NCBI GenBank assembly: GCA_013388905.1
Contig: JACAEI010000040.1
Location: 1-64,000, forward strand
Source: Candidatus Bathyarchaeota archaeon
Lineage (GTDB): Archaea > Thermoproteota > Bathyarchaeia > Bathyarchaeales > Bathycorpusculaceae
Direction: 5' to 3'
DNA: 64,000 nucleotides
In this document: one piece after another, positions 9,670 to 17,249 of the stretch
How the letters are laid out: each line of letters starts with the position of its first letter
Position numbering within the stretch: position 1 is the first letter of the stretch
Position numbers and translations under genes: made by a program
The notes under the pieces: model-generated
Seen by the model: the letters and a program-made list of their open reading frames with translations, nothing else
Databases searched by the model: none
Told to the model about the DNA's origin: nothing

Positions 9670-10183
9670 AATCGTTGTTTATCATGCTGGACAATGCGAC
9701 CCTAAAAAATGCACAGCATTAAAACTTAAACGCCATGGTTTAGTGCGATTAGTGTATCAGATTAAATTTCTTCCTAAGAGAGCTGTCGTGCTTAATCCGC
9801 TTTCTGAAATCGCTTTTTCGTCAGCTGATAAGGAGCGTATTGAAAATTTTGGTCTAGCTGCTTTGGACTTTAGTTGGGAGCATGCGGAAAATGCTTTGCT
9901 TAAGAATGTGAAGGGAACAGCCAGATGCCTACCTTATCTAGTTGCTGGAAACCCTGTTAATTTTGGAAAACCCACTAAACTCAGCACTGTCGAAGCGCTT
10001 GCAGCTGCCTTATACATTGCTGATTTGAAAGAAGAAGCTTACAGACTGCTTTCAATTTTTAAGTGGGGACAAACCTTCATTGATTTGAACTATGAAAGAC
10101 TAAAGGGCTATACAAAGGCGAGGAACAGTACTGAAATAGTAGAGATGCAAAAATGGTTTATGGAAAATGTGAAAACGCAATAA
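9653..10183 (+). CDS. tsr3: 16S rRNA aminocarboxypropyltransferase Tsr3
   Basis: Transfers the 3-amino-3-carboxypropyl group of SAM to a hypermodified pseudouridine of small-subunit rRNA. 176 residues of DUF367/Tsr3 type: early D-KKCTA motif (CDPKKCTALKLKRHG), LNPLSE, then the conserved core TARCLPYLVAGNPVNFGKP...LSTVEALAAALYI. The GTG start lies inside the end of nnr; both are probably expressed together with the downstream macrodomain gene. Confidence 0.93.
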   Translation: MQKLVKIVVYHAGQCDPKKCTALKLKRHGLVRLVYQIKFLPKRAVVLNPLSEIAFSSADKERIENFGLAALDFSWEHAENALLKNVKGTARCLPYLVAGNPVNFGKPTKLSTVEALAAALYIADLKEEAYRLLSIFKWGQTFIDLNYERLKGYTKARNSTEIVEMQKWFMENVKTQ

Positions 10184-10204
10184 CGATGCTTCAGAGGATA
10201 AAAA

Positions 10205-10795
10205 ATGTGCGTCGACGAATTTCTTGTTGGCAAAACAAAAATATGCCTAATTCAAGGTGACATAACAAACATGGACACAGATGCTATAGTAAACGCGGCA
10301 AACCCTTCGCTAATGGGAGGCGGCGGCGTAGACGGAGCCATACACCGCAAAGGCGGACCAAAAATCCTCGAAGAATGCAAACGCATAAGAACAAAAGAAT
10401 GGCCTAACGGTCTCCCAACTGGAAATGCTGTCATCACTTCAGGAGGAAACTTGAAGGCTAGATATGTTATTCACACAGTTGGACCCATTTGGCATGGCGG
10501 AAACCGCGAGGAACCAAAACTTCTGGCAGAAGCCTACAAAAACTCGTTAGGATTAGCGGTTTCTAAAGGAATGAAAACCATAGCTTTTCCTTCGATAAGC
10601 ACTGGCGCTTATAGATATCCCATAACAGAAGCTAGTCGCATAGCCATGAAAACTGTAAAGAACTTTCTAGAGAAAACAGACAAGCTTGAAAGAGTAGTGT
10701 TCGTTCTATTTTCGACGCATGACTTAGAAATTTACAGAAAAGTTGCTAGAGAAATTTTTGGTTTTTCAGTATCTGACGAATACTCTGCCACCTAA
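10205..10795 (+). CDS. macrodomain ADP-ribose-binding protein
   Basis: A 196-residue macrodomain of the MacroD/YmdB type, probably an O-acetyl-ADP-ribose or ADP-ribosyl hydrolase. Motifs: DAIVNAANPSLMGGGGVDGAIHRKGG (about 29-54; Asn and the Gly-rich loop bind the distal ribose) and STGAYRYP (about 137). It starts 22 nt after tsr3 with GAGGAT upstream. Substrate not predictable from sequence. Confidence 0.93.
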   Translation: MCVDEFLVGKTKICLIQGDITNMDTDAIVNAANPSLMGGGGVDGAIHRKGGPKILEECKRIRTKEWPNGLPTGNAVITSGGNLKARYVIHTVGPIWHGGNREEPKLLAEAYKNSLGLAVSKGMKTIAFPSISTGAYRYPITEASRIAMKTVKNFLEKTDKLERVVFVLFSTHDLEIYRKVAREIFGFSVSDEYSAT

Positions 10796-10921
10796 CTCTT
10801 CCACAGCGACTTTAAGTTTTTCTAATGTATGCCGCATTTTGTCGTTTACTACCATCTGCCAACCTTCAGGACCGCATGGAACTTTCACTTCAATGACACA
10901 ATAATACTTTCTATTGCTCAT
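10766..10921 (-). CDS. small ORF overlapping the macrodomain gene end
   Basis: A 51-codon frame beginning MSNRKYYCVIEVKVPCGPEG and continuing into an amphipathic helix (MRHTLEKLKVAVEELGG). It overlaps the last 30 nt of the macrodomain gene in antisense. Composition is protein-like (alternating beta residues, then a helix) and a GGGAG lies 11 nt upstream of its ATG. It is too short for ordinary gene callers. No family recognised; could be chance. Confidence 0.45.
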   Translation of the reverse strand: MSNRKYYCVIEVKVPCGPEGWQMVVNDKMRHTLEKLKVAVEELGGRVFVRY

Positions 10922-11013
10922 TTAATCATTAACTCCCTCGAACTACACTTTTGCCAAGAAACAGTTTTAACATAAAAAACATTTAAGGTGTATGAATCTG
11001 CAGTATGGATTTT

Positions 11014-11106
11014 CTATATTTCAAAGTCAGATTCAGAATCCACAACACTGAGAATATGGTCAAACTTTAGTCCTGTTTTTGCTAACTCGAACTTTGTTAA
11101 ACACAT
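11014..11106 (-). CDS. doubtful 30-codon ORF downstream of the Cys protein
   Basis: ATG at 11106, stop at 11014. The peptide begins MCLTKFELAKTGLKFDHILS and ends in an acidic stretch. It lies just past the Cys-protein stop, and its composition looks protein-like, but no ribosome binding site is visible. Listed because the 10.92-11.13 kb gap otherwise holds nothing I can identify. Confidence 0.2.
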   Translation of the reverse strand: MCLTKFELAKTGLKFDHILSVVDSESDFEI

Positions 11107-11127
11107 ACAAAAACAACTTTCTGCAAT

Positions 11128-11454
11128 TCAGTCGCGAGATCGCCCTTCTGCCAAGCATCTTACTATTCGCGAGCATCCGAGGCACTCGTCAGGAATTTTT
11201 GAATTTTTTGGAAGTGTTCCTAGATAGCCGAACTCGTGTGTGCATGAAAGTTCAGTTCTTGTTGAATTTTCTTGGTTTTCTTTGGATTTTTTTCTTTCTT
11301 TGGCATTTCTGTTGTCTGTTCTCGTTGGGTTTTGTTTAGTGAGGTGCTTTAAGGGAACTATTTCTGGTCTAAGCTTTCTAAGAATGAAAATGTATGTAAA
11401 CAAAGCTGCGACAATAAAAATGGCTATTAGAATGTTGGAGTCTAAAGGCAACAT
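11128..11454 (-). CDS. TM-anchored small Cys protein
   Basis: A 108-residue protein: hydrophobic helix (about 8-25), a long Lys/Arg/Asn linker, then a C-terminal cysteine region (CTHEFGYLGTLPKNSKIPDE followed by CLGCSRIVRCL) that probably binds metal or Fe-S. It follows the CBS-domain gene by 13 nt on the same strand, so the two are likely co-expressed. The function is unknown; the HEFGYLGTLPK-type ending looks conserved rather than random. Confidence 0.65.
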   Translation of the reverse strand: MLPLDSNILIAIFIVAALFTYIFILRKLRPEIVPLKHLTKQNPTRTDNRNAKERKKSKENQENSTRTELSCTHEFGYLGTLPKNSKIPDECLGCSRIVRCLAEGRSRD

Positions 11455-11467
11455 ACTGTTTTCCTCG

Positions 11468-11884
11468 CTATTTCGCGTTATTCTGCATCTTGGAAAAAAT
11501 GTGCTCTAAATAGGCCACAGAGCGGGCAAGGTCAGTCAAGGTTATCATGCCGACAAGGCGGCCTTCGTCGATTATTGGTAGTTTCTTTATTTTCTTTTCA
11601 GTCATTCGCTTTACAGCATCTTGAATGGTCATTCGTGGGTGTCCGAAGAAAAGAGGAGCAGACATTATTTGAAATGCCTTTGTAGTTTTGGGATCCTTTA
11701 ACTCAAGCAAGACCCGTTTCAACATGTCTCTTTCAGTAATTATTCCAATAGGATTTTCGTCTTGAACAATAATCACACAACCTATTTCATGCTCGTTCAT
11801 CATCATTGCTACTTCTTCAACGGTTACGTTTCCATCTATTTTTACAACATCTTTAATCATTATTTCTCCAATTTTCAATGACAT
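11468..11884 (-). CDS. CBS-domain pair protein
   Basis: 138 residues consisting of two CBS motifs in tandem: IMIKDVVKIDGNVTVEEVA...GCVIIVQDENPIGIITERDML, then MSAPLFFGHPRMTIQDAVKRM...LPIIDEGRLVGMITLTDLARS. Such Bateman modules bind adenosine nucleotides or SAM and sense cell energy or ligand state. No partner domain is attached. The ATG start is followed by a normal N-terminus. Confidence 0.9.
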   Translation of the reverse strand: MSLKIGEIMIKDVVKIDGNVTVEEVAMMMNEHEIGCVIIVQDENPIGIITERDMLKRVLLELKDPKTTKAFQIMSAPLFFGHPRMTIQDAVKRMTEKKIKKLPIIDEGRLVGMITLTDLARSVAYLEHIFSKMQNNAK

Positions 11885-12348
11885 GAACGCATCAAATTAA
11901 GTCTAAACATCCTATGCTTTATGTATTAAGAATAGGAAATCGTTATCAAAGATCCATATTCTAGTTTCATAATGTTTTACTCATTCTTGTTCTAATTCGG
12001 AGTCGGTATACACTAAGTGAGTGCTGAACTTGGCGATTGAACTTTCGCCAGAGTTCTTTCTATTCTTGGGCATCGACCTTTTCGTAGCTTTAGCATTGCT
12101 CACTTGCGTTATGGAACATTTCAACAGATTAGTATCGTATTTGTATGAAGCCGCTGCAGTCTTCGGCTATGTAAACCATGGACAAAGCATGTTAGTAAAA
12201 TGGACTGGTGTGTTGGTTGTAATATCAGCAAAGATGGAGACGTCTCCCGCAAATCCCCTCTTTTTCTCACGCTCAACTAACAATGAGATTAGAGGAAAAC
12301 TTATGTTATAATGGAATTATCTCTATATGTTGGCGAGGGTTACTTTGA
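11885..12348. other. gene-poor stretch with left attachment-site copy
   Basis: This 460-nt stretch between the CBS gene and the nuclease-like gene has no convincing gene. An open frame at 12021-12311 reads through the repeat at 12205-12222 and is regarded as non-coding or as the remnant of a disrupted gene. The only clear signal is the repeat. Confidence 0.5.
12205..12222 (+). repeat. 18-bp direct repeat, left att-like copy
   Basis: CTGGTGTGTTGGTTGTAA, identical to 13790-13807. The right copy is the 3' terminal part of the RNase P RNA gene (minus strand), so this copy looks like the fragment left when an element integrated there. The distance between copies is 1,585 nt. Confidence 0.75.
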
Positions 12349-13221
12349 TTGGGCTTTAATTCTTCTAATTCCGATTTTGATCCCTTCGAGTTTGCTGAAG
12401 AAGAAGCTCATCTCTATGATGAATATGAACAGAATGCTGAAGCTGCGATTCTGGAAACAATTTCGCAACAACAAGTTGTTACAGATAGAGAATTGAAAGT
12501 TAGACTGGAACGAAAATTTTTTCCGTGGGTAGTTGGCAGAGTCGTTAATCGCTTAATTGAAGAGGGCCATGTCAGACTTGTTCATCCTCCAGGCAGAAAA
12601 GGAGGTATGGGAACACCTGATAACTTTTACTTGGATGCATCAGCAGATTATGAAAGGCTTTTAAACTTAATGTTGAAAAAGAAACGAGTATCTGTTTATG
12701 TTAATTCTCTTCTAACTAGGGTATCTCCAGCGGGTTTTTTTGCAGAAGAGGTCTTTGAGTCCGCTTTTAACTTGTTACGGTTTAAAATACATGGAACAGA
12801 AGTTTCTGAGTTTAAAGGCAAAAAAGTCACTGGAGTACCTGGACGACAGGCGCCTAATCTTGATTTTGTTATTGAGAAGGATGATGTTATTTATGGAGTC
12901 GACGTTAAGAATTGGATAAAATACGAGTTTGATTCGATTCAGGAAGTAATGAGTAAAGTGAACTTAGCTGTTCAATTAGAGGTTGTACCTTTTATATGTG
13001 CACGATATATTGATAAGGACACTTTCTTCAAGGTTGTAAATACACCCGGTGTTGTGTATAGTTATGAAACATTAATTCTTCCTCCAGAGTTCCAAACTCT
13101 TGCTGAAGAGGCACGCAGTCTATTAGGTTATCCTGTATTTGTTGGTGAAATTCTTCCGAAACATAAGCTGGAATTCATAAAGAAGTTACATAATGTAATG
13201 TTGAAGAGGCTCCGAGGATAA
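12349..13221 (+). CDS. winged-helix plus PD-(D/E)xK nuclease-like protein
   Basis: A 290-residue protein. Residues about 30-95 look like a winged helix (EAAILETISQQQVVTDRELK...VVNRLIEEGHV). The rest resembles a restriction-endonuclease fold, with an acidic helix (EEVFESAF, about 133-140), D172 in APNLDF, and D185-V-K187 in GVDVKNW, matching the D-Xn-(D/E)xK pattern. It may cleave DNA or be a decayed relative. It is the only intact gene inside the rnpB-bounded element. The TTG start follows a stop directly; GAGGG lies 9 nt upstream. Confidence 0.7.
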   Translation: MGFNSSNSDFDPFEFAEEEAHLYDEYEQNAEAAILETISQQQVVTDRELKVRLERKFFPWVVGRVVNRLIEEGHVRLVHPPGRKGGMGTPDNFYLDASADYERLLNLMLKKKRVSVYVNSLLTRVSPAGFFAEEVFESAFNLLRFKIHGTEVSEFKGKKVTGVPGRQAPNLDFVIEKDDVIYGVDVKNWIKYEFDSIQEVMSKVNLAVQLEVVPFICARYIDKDTFFKVVNTPGVVYSYETLILPPEFQTLAEEARSLLGYPVFVGEILPKHKLEFIKKLHNVMLKRLRG

Positions 13222-13370
13222 ATGGCTGATTTTTTGGGTTTATTTTAAATTATGAAGTTTTAATTTGAGATTAAATCTGGAAACGGGTGTTTTTTTGGTT
13301 TTTACCCTATGAATACTAATAATTGCTTGTTATACTTTTTGTGATAGTGCAGTTTGTATGTGCCTTTAAT

Positions 13371-13765
13371 CTGTATGGATCAAGTGGCTTTCGCGGTGAA
13401 TACATCTTCAACCCCAACGTAAAAGCCCTAAGGATCAGCTTCACATACCAAAGAGCGCGAGCAACAGCAAAACTCAACAATCCAAGACTTAAAAAATAAC
13501 ATTCCACACGCTACGCCACTGGAAAGGCACAATGGAATACCATAAAACCAAGGACCCATGGCACGTCAAAAGAATACTTGGACATAAAACCCTAAGCAGC
13601 ACTGAAGTCTACATAAACGTTGAACAAGCAATCTTCCAAATCTCAAACGACGAATAACACGTCAAAGTAGCCCACGACCTCAAAGAAGCATGCCAACTGT
13701 TGGAAACAGGCTTTGAATACGTAACAGACATGGAAGGCGTCAAACTCTTCAGAAAACGCAAGTAA
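13371..13765 (+). pseudogene. tyrosine recombinase (integrase) C-terminal remnant
   Basis: Conceptual translation gives the C-terminal half of an archaeal XerC/D-like integrase: GEYIFNPNVKALRISF, then FHTLRHWKGTMEYHKTKD (the catalytic HxxR-type box), LGHKTLSSTEVYI (with the nucleophile Tyr), and the tail GFEYVTDMEGVKLFRKRK. It is broken twice. A 1-nt loss in the A run near 13495 shifts the frame, and a TAA at 13657-13659 stands where Tyr (TAT/TAC) would be expected. The N-terminal domain is absent. Confidence 0.85.
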
Positions 13766-13768
13766 AAA

Positions 13769-13786
13769 CCTGGTGTGTTATTTGTA
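13769..13786 (+). repeat. imperfect extra copy of the att-like repeat
   Basis: CCTGGTGTGTTATTTGTA, sharing the CTGGTGTGTT core and TTGTA end with the 18-bp repeat that starts 4 nt later. It could be a degenerate second attachment copy or an integrase arm site. Confidence 0.45.
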
Positions 13787-14116
13787 GGGCTGGTGTGTTG
13801 GTTGTAACCCGCCTTTTGTTCAATTGTGGCATTCGACTAATCGGGCTACCCGCGCCTCATGGTAGATTCCTCACAGGCGTCTGTTTGCCCTTTCCACTTG
13901 CAGGACAGCCGTTTCACCGCTTCACATCCAGCATCCTCAACAACTTAACATGAATCATAGGCATTTGCCAGATGGACGTTTCGTTTCTGCTCCGTTGCCA
14001 AGGCTCTCGCCTTACGCCCTTGCAGGCGTTGCAATTCTACATGTGGGCGGAGTTTCCTCAAGTCCCACGCGTTTGTGCTAGGGGACTCGAAAGCCACACA
14101 CCAACTCGCCAGCCCC
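13787..14116 (-). ncRNA. rnpB: RNase P RNA
   Basis: About 330-nt catalytic RNA that matures tRNA 5' ends. On the minus strand, GGCTGG at the 5' end pairs with CCAGCC at the 3' end (P1). CR-I reads GAGGAAACTCCGCCC; its CCGCC pairs with GGCGG in the CR-V sequence GAACAAAAGGCGGGTTA (P4). GGTGAAACGG and GGAATCTACC lie in the specificity and P15-like regions. Ends are set from the P1 pairing and may be off by a few nt. Confidence 0.88.
13790..13807 (+). repeat. 18-bp direct repeat, right att-like copy (rnpB 3' end)
   Basis: Second perfect copy of CTGGTGTGTTGGTTGTAA. On the minus strand it reads TTACAACCAACACACCAG, the CR-V/P1 3' end of the RNase P RNA, so integration here regenerates an intact RNA gene. 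Confidence 0.75.
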
Positions 14117-14178
14117 AAATAAAATAAGCGTAAAACTGTGCAATAAGAATTTTGGAAACCTTATTTGGTTTAAGCGCT

Positions 14179-14186
14179 TTTATATT
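14179..14186 (+). promoter_or_regulatory. TATA box of the AK6-like kinase gene
   Basis: TTTATATT centred about 26 nt upstream of the ATG at 14208. This spacing puts the transcript start at or next to the start codon, so the message is probably leaderless; no ribosome binding site is visible. Confidence 0.6.
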
Positions 14187-14207
14187 GGTATCCATGGAAG
14201 CAAAACT

Positions 14208-14792
14208 ATGTCTAAACATGTCATCTTGATAACTGGTACACCGTGCGTCGGAAAAACATCAGTTGCACGTTTGCTCACTTCTAAACTAAAAGCTTTTTAC
14301 GTGAATTTGACAGATTTGGCAACAAATGAACACCTGATTTTGGGTAAAGACAAAGAAAGAGACTCCATAATTGTCGATGAAAAGCGAATAAGGAGAAGGA
14401 TTCAAGAACTTATTATGCAATGCGACCGCGACGTCATTATTGATGGACATTACGCAGTTGGCGTCGTTCCAAAACAACTTGTCACATATGTTTTTGTTTT
14501 GAGATGTGACCCTGTTGAGTTACGGAATTTTATGGAAAAATGTGGTTTTTATGGTCACAAGTTATGGGAGAATTTGGCTTCCGAAATTTTGGACGTCTGC
14601 CTAGTCGACGCCCTAAACGTTAATGGAGAAGGAAGGATCTGCGAGATAGATAGGACACGTAAAAGCACGGAAGAGGTTGCTAAAGAAATTTTGGGCATCT
14701 TAAACGACAAAGAGAAATGCCGTGTAGGCGTTGTAGACTGGTTGAATAAGCTGGAAAACGAAGGCTTGTTGGAAGAATATCTTAGGATTTAG
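14208..14792 (+). CDS. AK6/Fap7-like adenylate kinase, ribosome maturation
   Basis: A 194-residue P-loop nucleotide kinase of the AK6/Fap7/CINAP family, which acts as an adenylate kinase/ATPase in late 40S-type small-subunit maturation. Walker A is GTPCVGKTS at about 10-18. IVDEKRIRRRI and VIIDGHYAVGVVP are family motifs, followed by VFVLRCDP. The insert after residue 115 and the C-terminal helix extend it slightly. It lies next to rnpB, divergently transcribed. Confidence 0.88.
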   Translation: MSKHVILITGTPCVGKTSVARLLTSKLKAFYVNLTDLATNEHLILGKDKERDSIIVDEKRIRRRIQELIMQCDRDVIIDGHYAVGVVPKQLVTYVFVLRCDPVELRNFMEKCGFYGHKLWENLASEILDVCLVDALNVNGEGRICEIDRTRKSTEEVAKEILGILNDKEKCRVGVVDWLNKLENEGLLEEYLRI

Positions 14793-14796
14793 GTTT

Positions 14797-15165
14797 TCAT
14801 CTTAATCGAGGGGCTATTTGACGTGTCGTTATTAACATAATTTTTCTTCTGTTCGCGTAAGATTTAGCATGGTCGCTGAATTTTTCACCTATTAAAATGG
14901 GATTCGACAACCCCACATCTTCTGAAGCCTTATCCAACGTTATAATAACATTCACGCCTATAGTTCTATTCCAATCTCTTATCCAAACTCCATGCGCTAC
15001 ACGCCCCTTCTGAACTATCAAATCAAATTTTTGCGAGAGTCCGCTGAAACCTTCAAAATCTGTTTTTACTAACTCGACCTTGTAGCCTTCCTTCTTAAAA
15101 TACTTTATAGCTAACTCTAGCAACTCTTGTGAAACCTTTGCGGACGTCTTCTCTTCACTGCTCAT
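14797..15165 (-). CDS. Mrr-like restriction-endonuclease-fold protein, probably inactive
   Basis: 122 residues resembling the Mrr/RecB-like fold: a helix, then KFDLIVQKGRVAHGVWIRDW, then FSDHAKSYANRRKIMLITTR at the position where Mrr proteins have A..YA.....LITT. The central strand has WIRDW where an active enzyme has (D/E/Q)xK, so catalysis is doubtful. It could be a DNA-binding or structural relative. It is convergent with the kinase gene, with 4 nt between stops. Confidence 0.65.
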   Translation of the reverse strand: MSSEEKTSAKVSQELLELAIKYFKKEGYKVELVKTDFEGFSGLSQKFDLIVQKGRVAHGVWIRDWNRTIGVNVIITLDKASEDVGLSNPILIGEKFSDHAKSYANRRKIMLITTRQIAPRLR

Positions 15166-15234
15166 CTGTTTGCCTCTTACACTAAACGTTATTAGGTTAA
15201 ACGTGGAAAAGGTTTTCGGAGCGATAAAAGTCTA

Positions 15235-15447
15235 ATGTCTTTTTTAATCGTAGCGTGCGGAAGATGCGGTGGGTTCTTGCTAGCTAAAGACGAGCAAAAA
15301 ACCAGAACTTGCCCTTACTGCGGGTCTAAAGTGACATTATACAAAGCTAAGAAATTGGCTTCAGCCAAAACCGCAAACGAAGCCTCAACAATACTGCGCA
15401 GATTGAAAAAAGACAAATTCCTAAACCGAGAAGCTAAGCACCAATAA
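15235..15447 (+). CDS. DUF1922-like zinc-ribbon protein
   Basis: A 70-residue archaeal protein beginning with a rubredoxin-like zinc ribbon (CGRCGGFLLA...RTCPYCG, about 8-30) followed by a basic helical tail. It matches the DUF1922 pattern. Probably binds RNA or protein; role unknown. Divergent from the Mrr-like gene and overlapping the ZIP gene's end by 14 nt in antisense. Confidence 0.8.
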   Translation: MSFLIVACGRCGGFLLAKDEQKTRTCPYCGSKVTLYKAKKLASAKTANEASTILRRLKKDKFLNREAKHQ

Positions 15448-16180
15448 AAATCTTAAGGTATGCCATCAACGCAATCCCTGACACAATGGCCATGAGCTGA
15501 ATGAAAGACGCGGTTCCCTGATGCTTCTTGTGCATCTCAGGCATGAGGTCTGCTGCCGCTATGTAAATGAAGCCGCCTGCTGCAAACGGAACAAGAAAAA
15601 CTGAAATGTTTTCGGCGTTTGCCAAAAAATAGGCAACCGATGCGCCCAAAATGGCTGTTAAAGCTGAAAGGAAATTGTAGGCTAATGCACGCTTTCTGCT
15701 GAAGCCTCCATATATTAAAACTCCAAAATCACCTATTTCTTGAGGAATTTCATGGAAAATCACAGCCAATGTAACGACAAATCCTAAGTCAAAAGAACCC
15801 AAGAACGCGGCTGCAATTATCATGCCATCAATGAAATTGTGGATTCCATCTCCAAAAAGGTTAAGGTATACAAACATGTGAACTGGACATTCGCCTTCAT
15901 GGCAGTGACGCCAATAAAGAAACTTTTCTAAGCCGAAAAAGAAAACAATGCCAATAATAACATAGAAAAACGGCGTCAACGTTGCATTGTTTTCTGCTGC
16001 TTCTGGGAGTAGATGAAGAAAGGCTGCGCCCAATAGTGTGCCTGATGCAAGGCCTACTAAAACTACTAAAACACGCCTCAAGATGTTTTCTTTTAAGCCA
16101 ATGAAGATTATTCCTATAAAAGCGATTAGGCTTACCGTTATTACTGAAGCTAAAATTGCAATTAATTCACTCATTAACAT
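15434..16180 (-). CDS. ZIP family metal transporter
   Basis: Integral membrane transporter for divalent metal (zinc, iron or manganese), 248 residues with about eight helices. Diagnostic segments: GTLLGAAFLHLLPEA (helix II), FGDGIHNFIDGMIIAAAF (helix IV, with the metal-binding H..D) and VIFHEIPQEIGDFGVLI (helix V, with HEIPQE). A His/Cys-containing loop, WRHCHEGECPVH, lies between helices III and IV. Metal specificity not deducible. Confidence 0.93.
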   Translation of the reverse strand: MLMSELIAILASVITVSLIAFIGIIFIGLKENILRRVLVVLVGLASGTLLGAAFLHLLPEAAENNATLTPFFYVIIGIVFFFGLEKFLYWRHCHEGECPVHMFVYLNLFGDGIHNFIDGMIIAAAFLGSFDLGFVVTLAVIFHEIPQEIGDFGVLIYGGFSRKRALAYNFLSALTAILGASVAYFLANAENISVFLVPFAAGGFIYIAAADLMPEMHKKHQGTASFIQLMAIVSGIALMAYLKIFIGA

Positions 16181-16220
16181 TTGTGTTCAAGTTTTCTTAT
16201 TTATTAGAATATCGGTTAAG

Positions 16221-17165
16221 CTAGCTAAGCTGCTTTAGCATTTGGCATGTTCTACATATTTTCTCTGCTGAGGGTTCACCGCACTCGTTGCATTCTCTTA
16301 ATCTTTCATTTTTAACTGTCTCTTCTAAGGCTGGTCTAATTTTTTCTATTGATTTAAAAATCGTAAATTTTATTCCTGCATGTCTTTCTTCCATGTGATT
16401 AAGCATTACGCGTATATCGTTTCTAAGAGCTTCTGAGGCGTATGGACATGGTGTGTTTTGGAATTTTATCTTTTTGACATAAGCGTATAATGCTGTTTCT
16501 TTTTCTGGTATTTCACAGAAAGGCTTTATCTTTTGCACAAGTTTTGGATGTGCTTCATCTGTGATTGGTTTTTCTCTGGCTATGCGAGTGACGTCGCCGT
16601 GGAAAATGTTTAGGAGAATTGTTTGTATTTCGTCATCTAGCGTGTGAGCTGTTGCAAGTTTGTCTGCTTTGACTTTTTTTGCGGCTGTGTTTAATGCTTT
16701 TCTTCTTAAGACACCACAATAAGCGCATGGTGTCAGACCACTTTTGCCTTTCTTCTTTTGGCTTTTAACAATTTCGTCAAGCGTGAATCCATAAAGTTTT
16801 TTAAATGAAACAATGTGTTGTGTTATTCCTAGTTTTTTGCAGTTTTCAGCTGCTATTTTTAATGCTTCGTCGCGATATCCTTTGATTCCTTCATCAACAG
16901 TAACTGCTACAAGCGAGACTTTAGGATACTTTCGCTCCATTTTAGCCAAAACGTGTAGTAGGCTTACGCTGTCTTTTCCGCCTGAAACAGCCATAGCAAT
17001 TCTATCGTCAAACTTGAGCATTTGATACCTGGCGATTGTTGCTCTGACTTTTTCTTCGATGGATCTAGTGAAACATGTTCTGCATAGTTTTTCTCCAGAG
17101 TAAGGTCTAAAGAAAAAGGCTTGTCTGCGTCCGCAAACAGTGCATATAGCAACATATGTATTCAT
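16221..17165 (-). CDS. TtuA/NcsA-type tRNA 2-thiolation enzyme
   Basis: A 314-residue PP-loop ATP pyrophosphatase that thiolates uridine in tRNA. It has an N-terminal zinc finger (CTVCG and CRTC, about 8-33), the PP-loop SGGKDSVSLLH at about 62-72, a central CAYCGVLRR that with another Cys binds an Fe-S cluster in relatives, THTLDDEIQTILLN, and a C-terminal zinc finger (CNECG and CRTC). The position thiolated (U34 or U54) cannot be assigned from sequence. Confidence 0.92.
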   Translation of the reverse strand: MNTYVAICTVCGRRQAFFFRPYSGEKLCRTCFTRSIEEKVRATIARYQMLKFDDRIAMAVSGGKDSVSLLHVLAKMERKYPKVSLVAVTVDEGIKGYRDEALKIAAENCKKLGITQHIVSFKKLYGFTLDEIVKSQKKKGKSGLTPCAYCGVLRRKALNTAAKKVKADKLATAHTLDDEIQTILLNIFHGDVTRIAREKPITDEAHPKLVQKIKPFCEIPEKETALYAYVKKIKFQNTPCPYASEALRNDIRVMLNHMEERHAGIKFTIFKSIEKIRPALEETVKNERLRECNECGEPSAEKICRTCQMLKQLS

Positions 17166-17249
17166 GATATTTTTCAGCTCTAATTGGCTTCTGGAAGTAC
17201 TAAAATAAACCCCTTATACAATAGTCTTTTTGAAAAAAGAGGTTGAGTA

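Larger units (their letters stand above)
12223..13789. mobile_element. decayed integrative element at rnpB
   Basis: The interval between two identical 18-bp repeats, one of which is the 3' end of rnpB. It holds a winged-helix/nuclease-like gene and the broken C-terminal part of a tyrosine recombinase lying next to the rnpB-side repeat, as expected of an element whose integrase sits at the attachment site. At about 1.6 kb it is a remnant. Boundaries are inferred from the repeats. Confidence 0.65.

Noticed and set aside
12021-12311. 96-codon open frame with hydrophobic start
   Set aside because: It reads straight through the att-like repeat, has no ribosome binding site and matches no family; probably chance or a remnant cut by integration.
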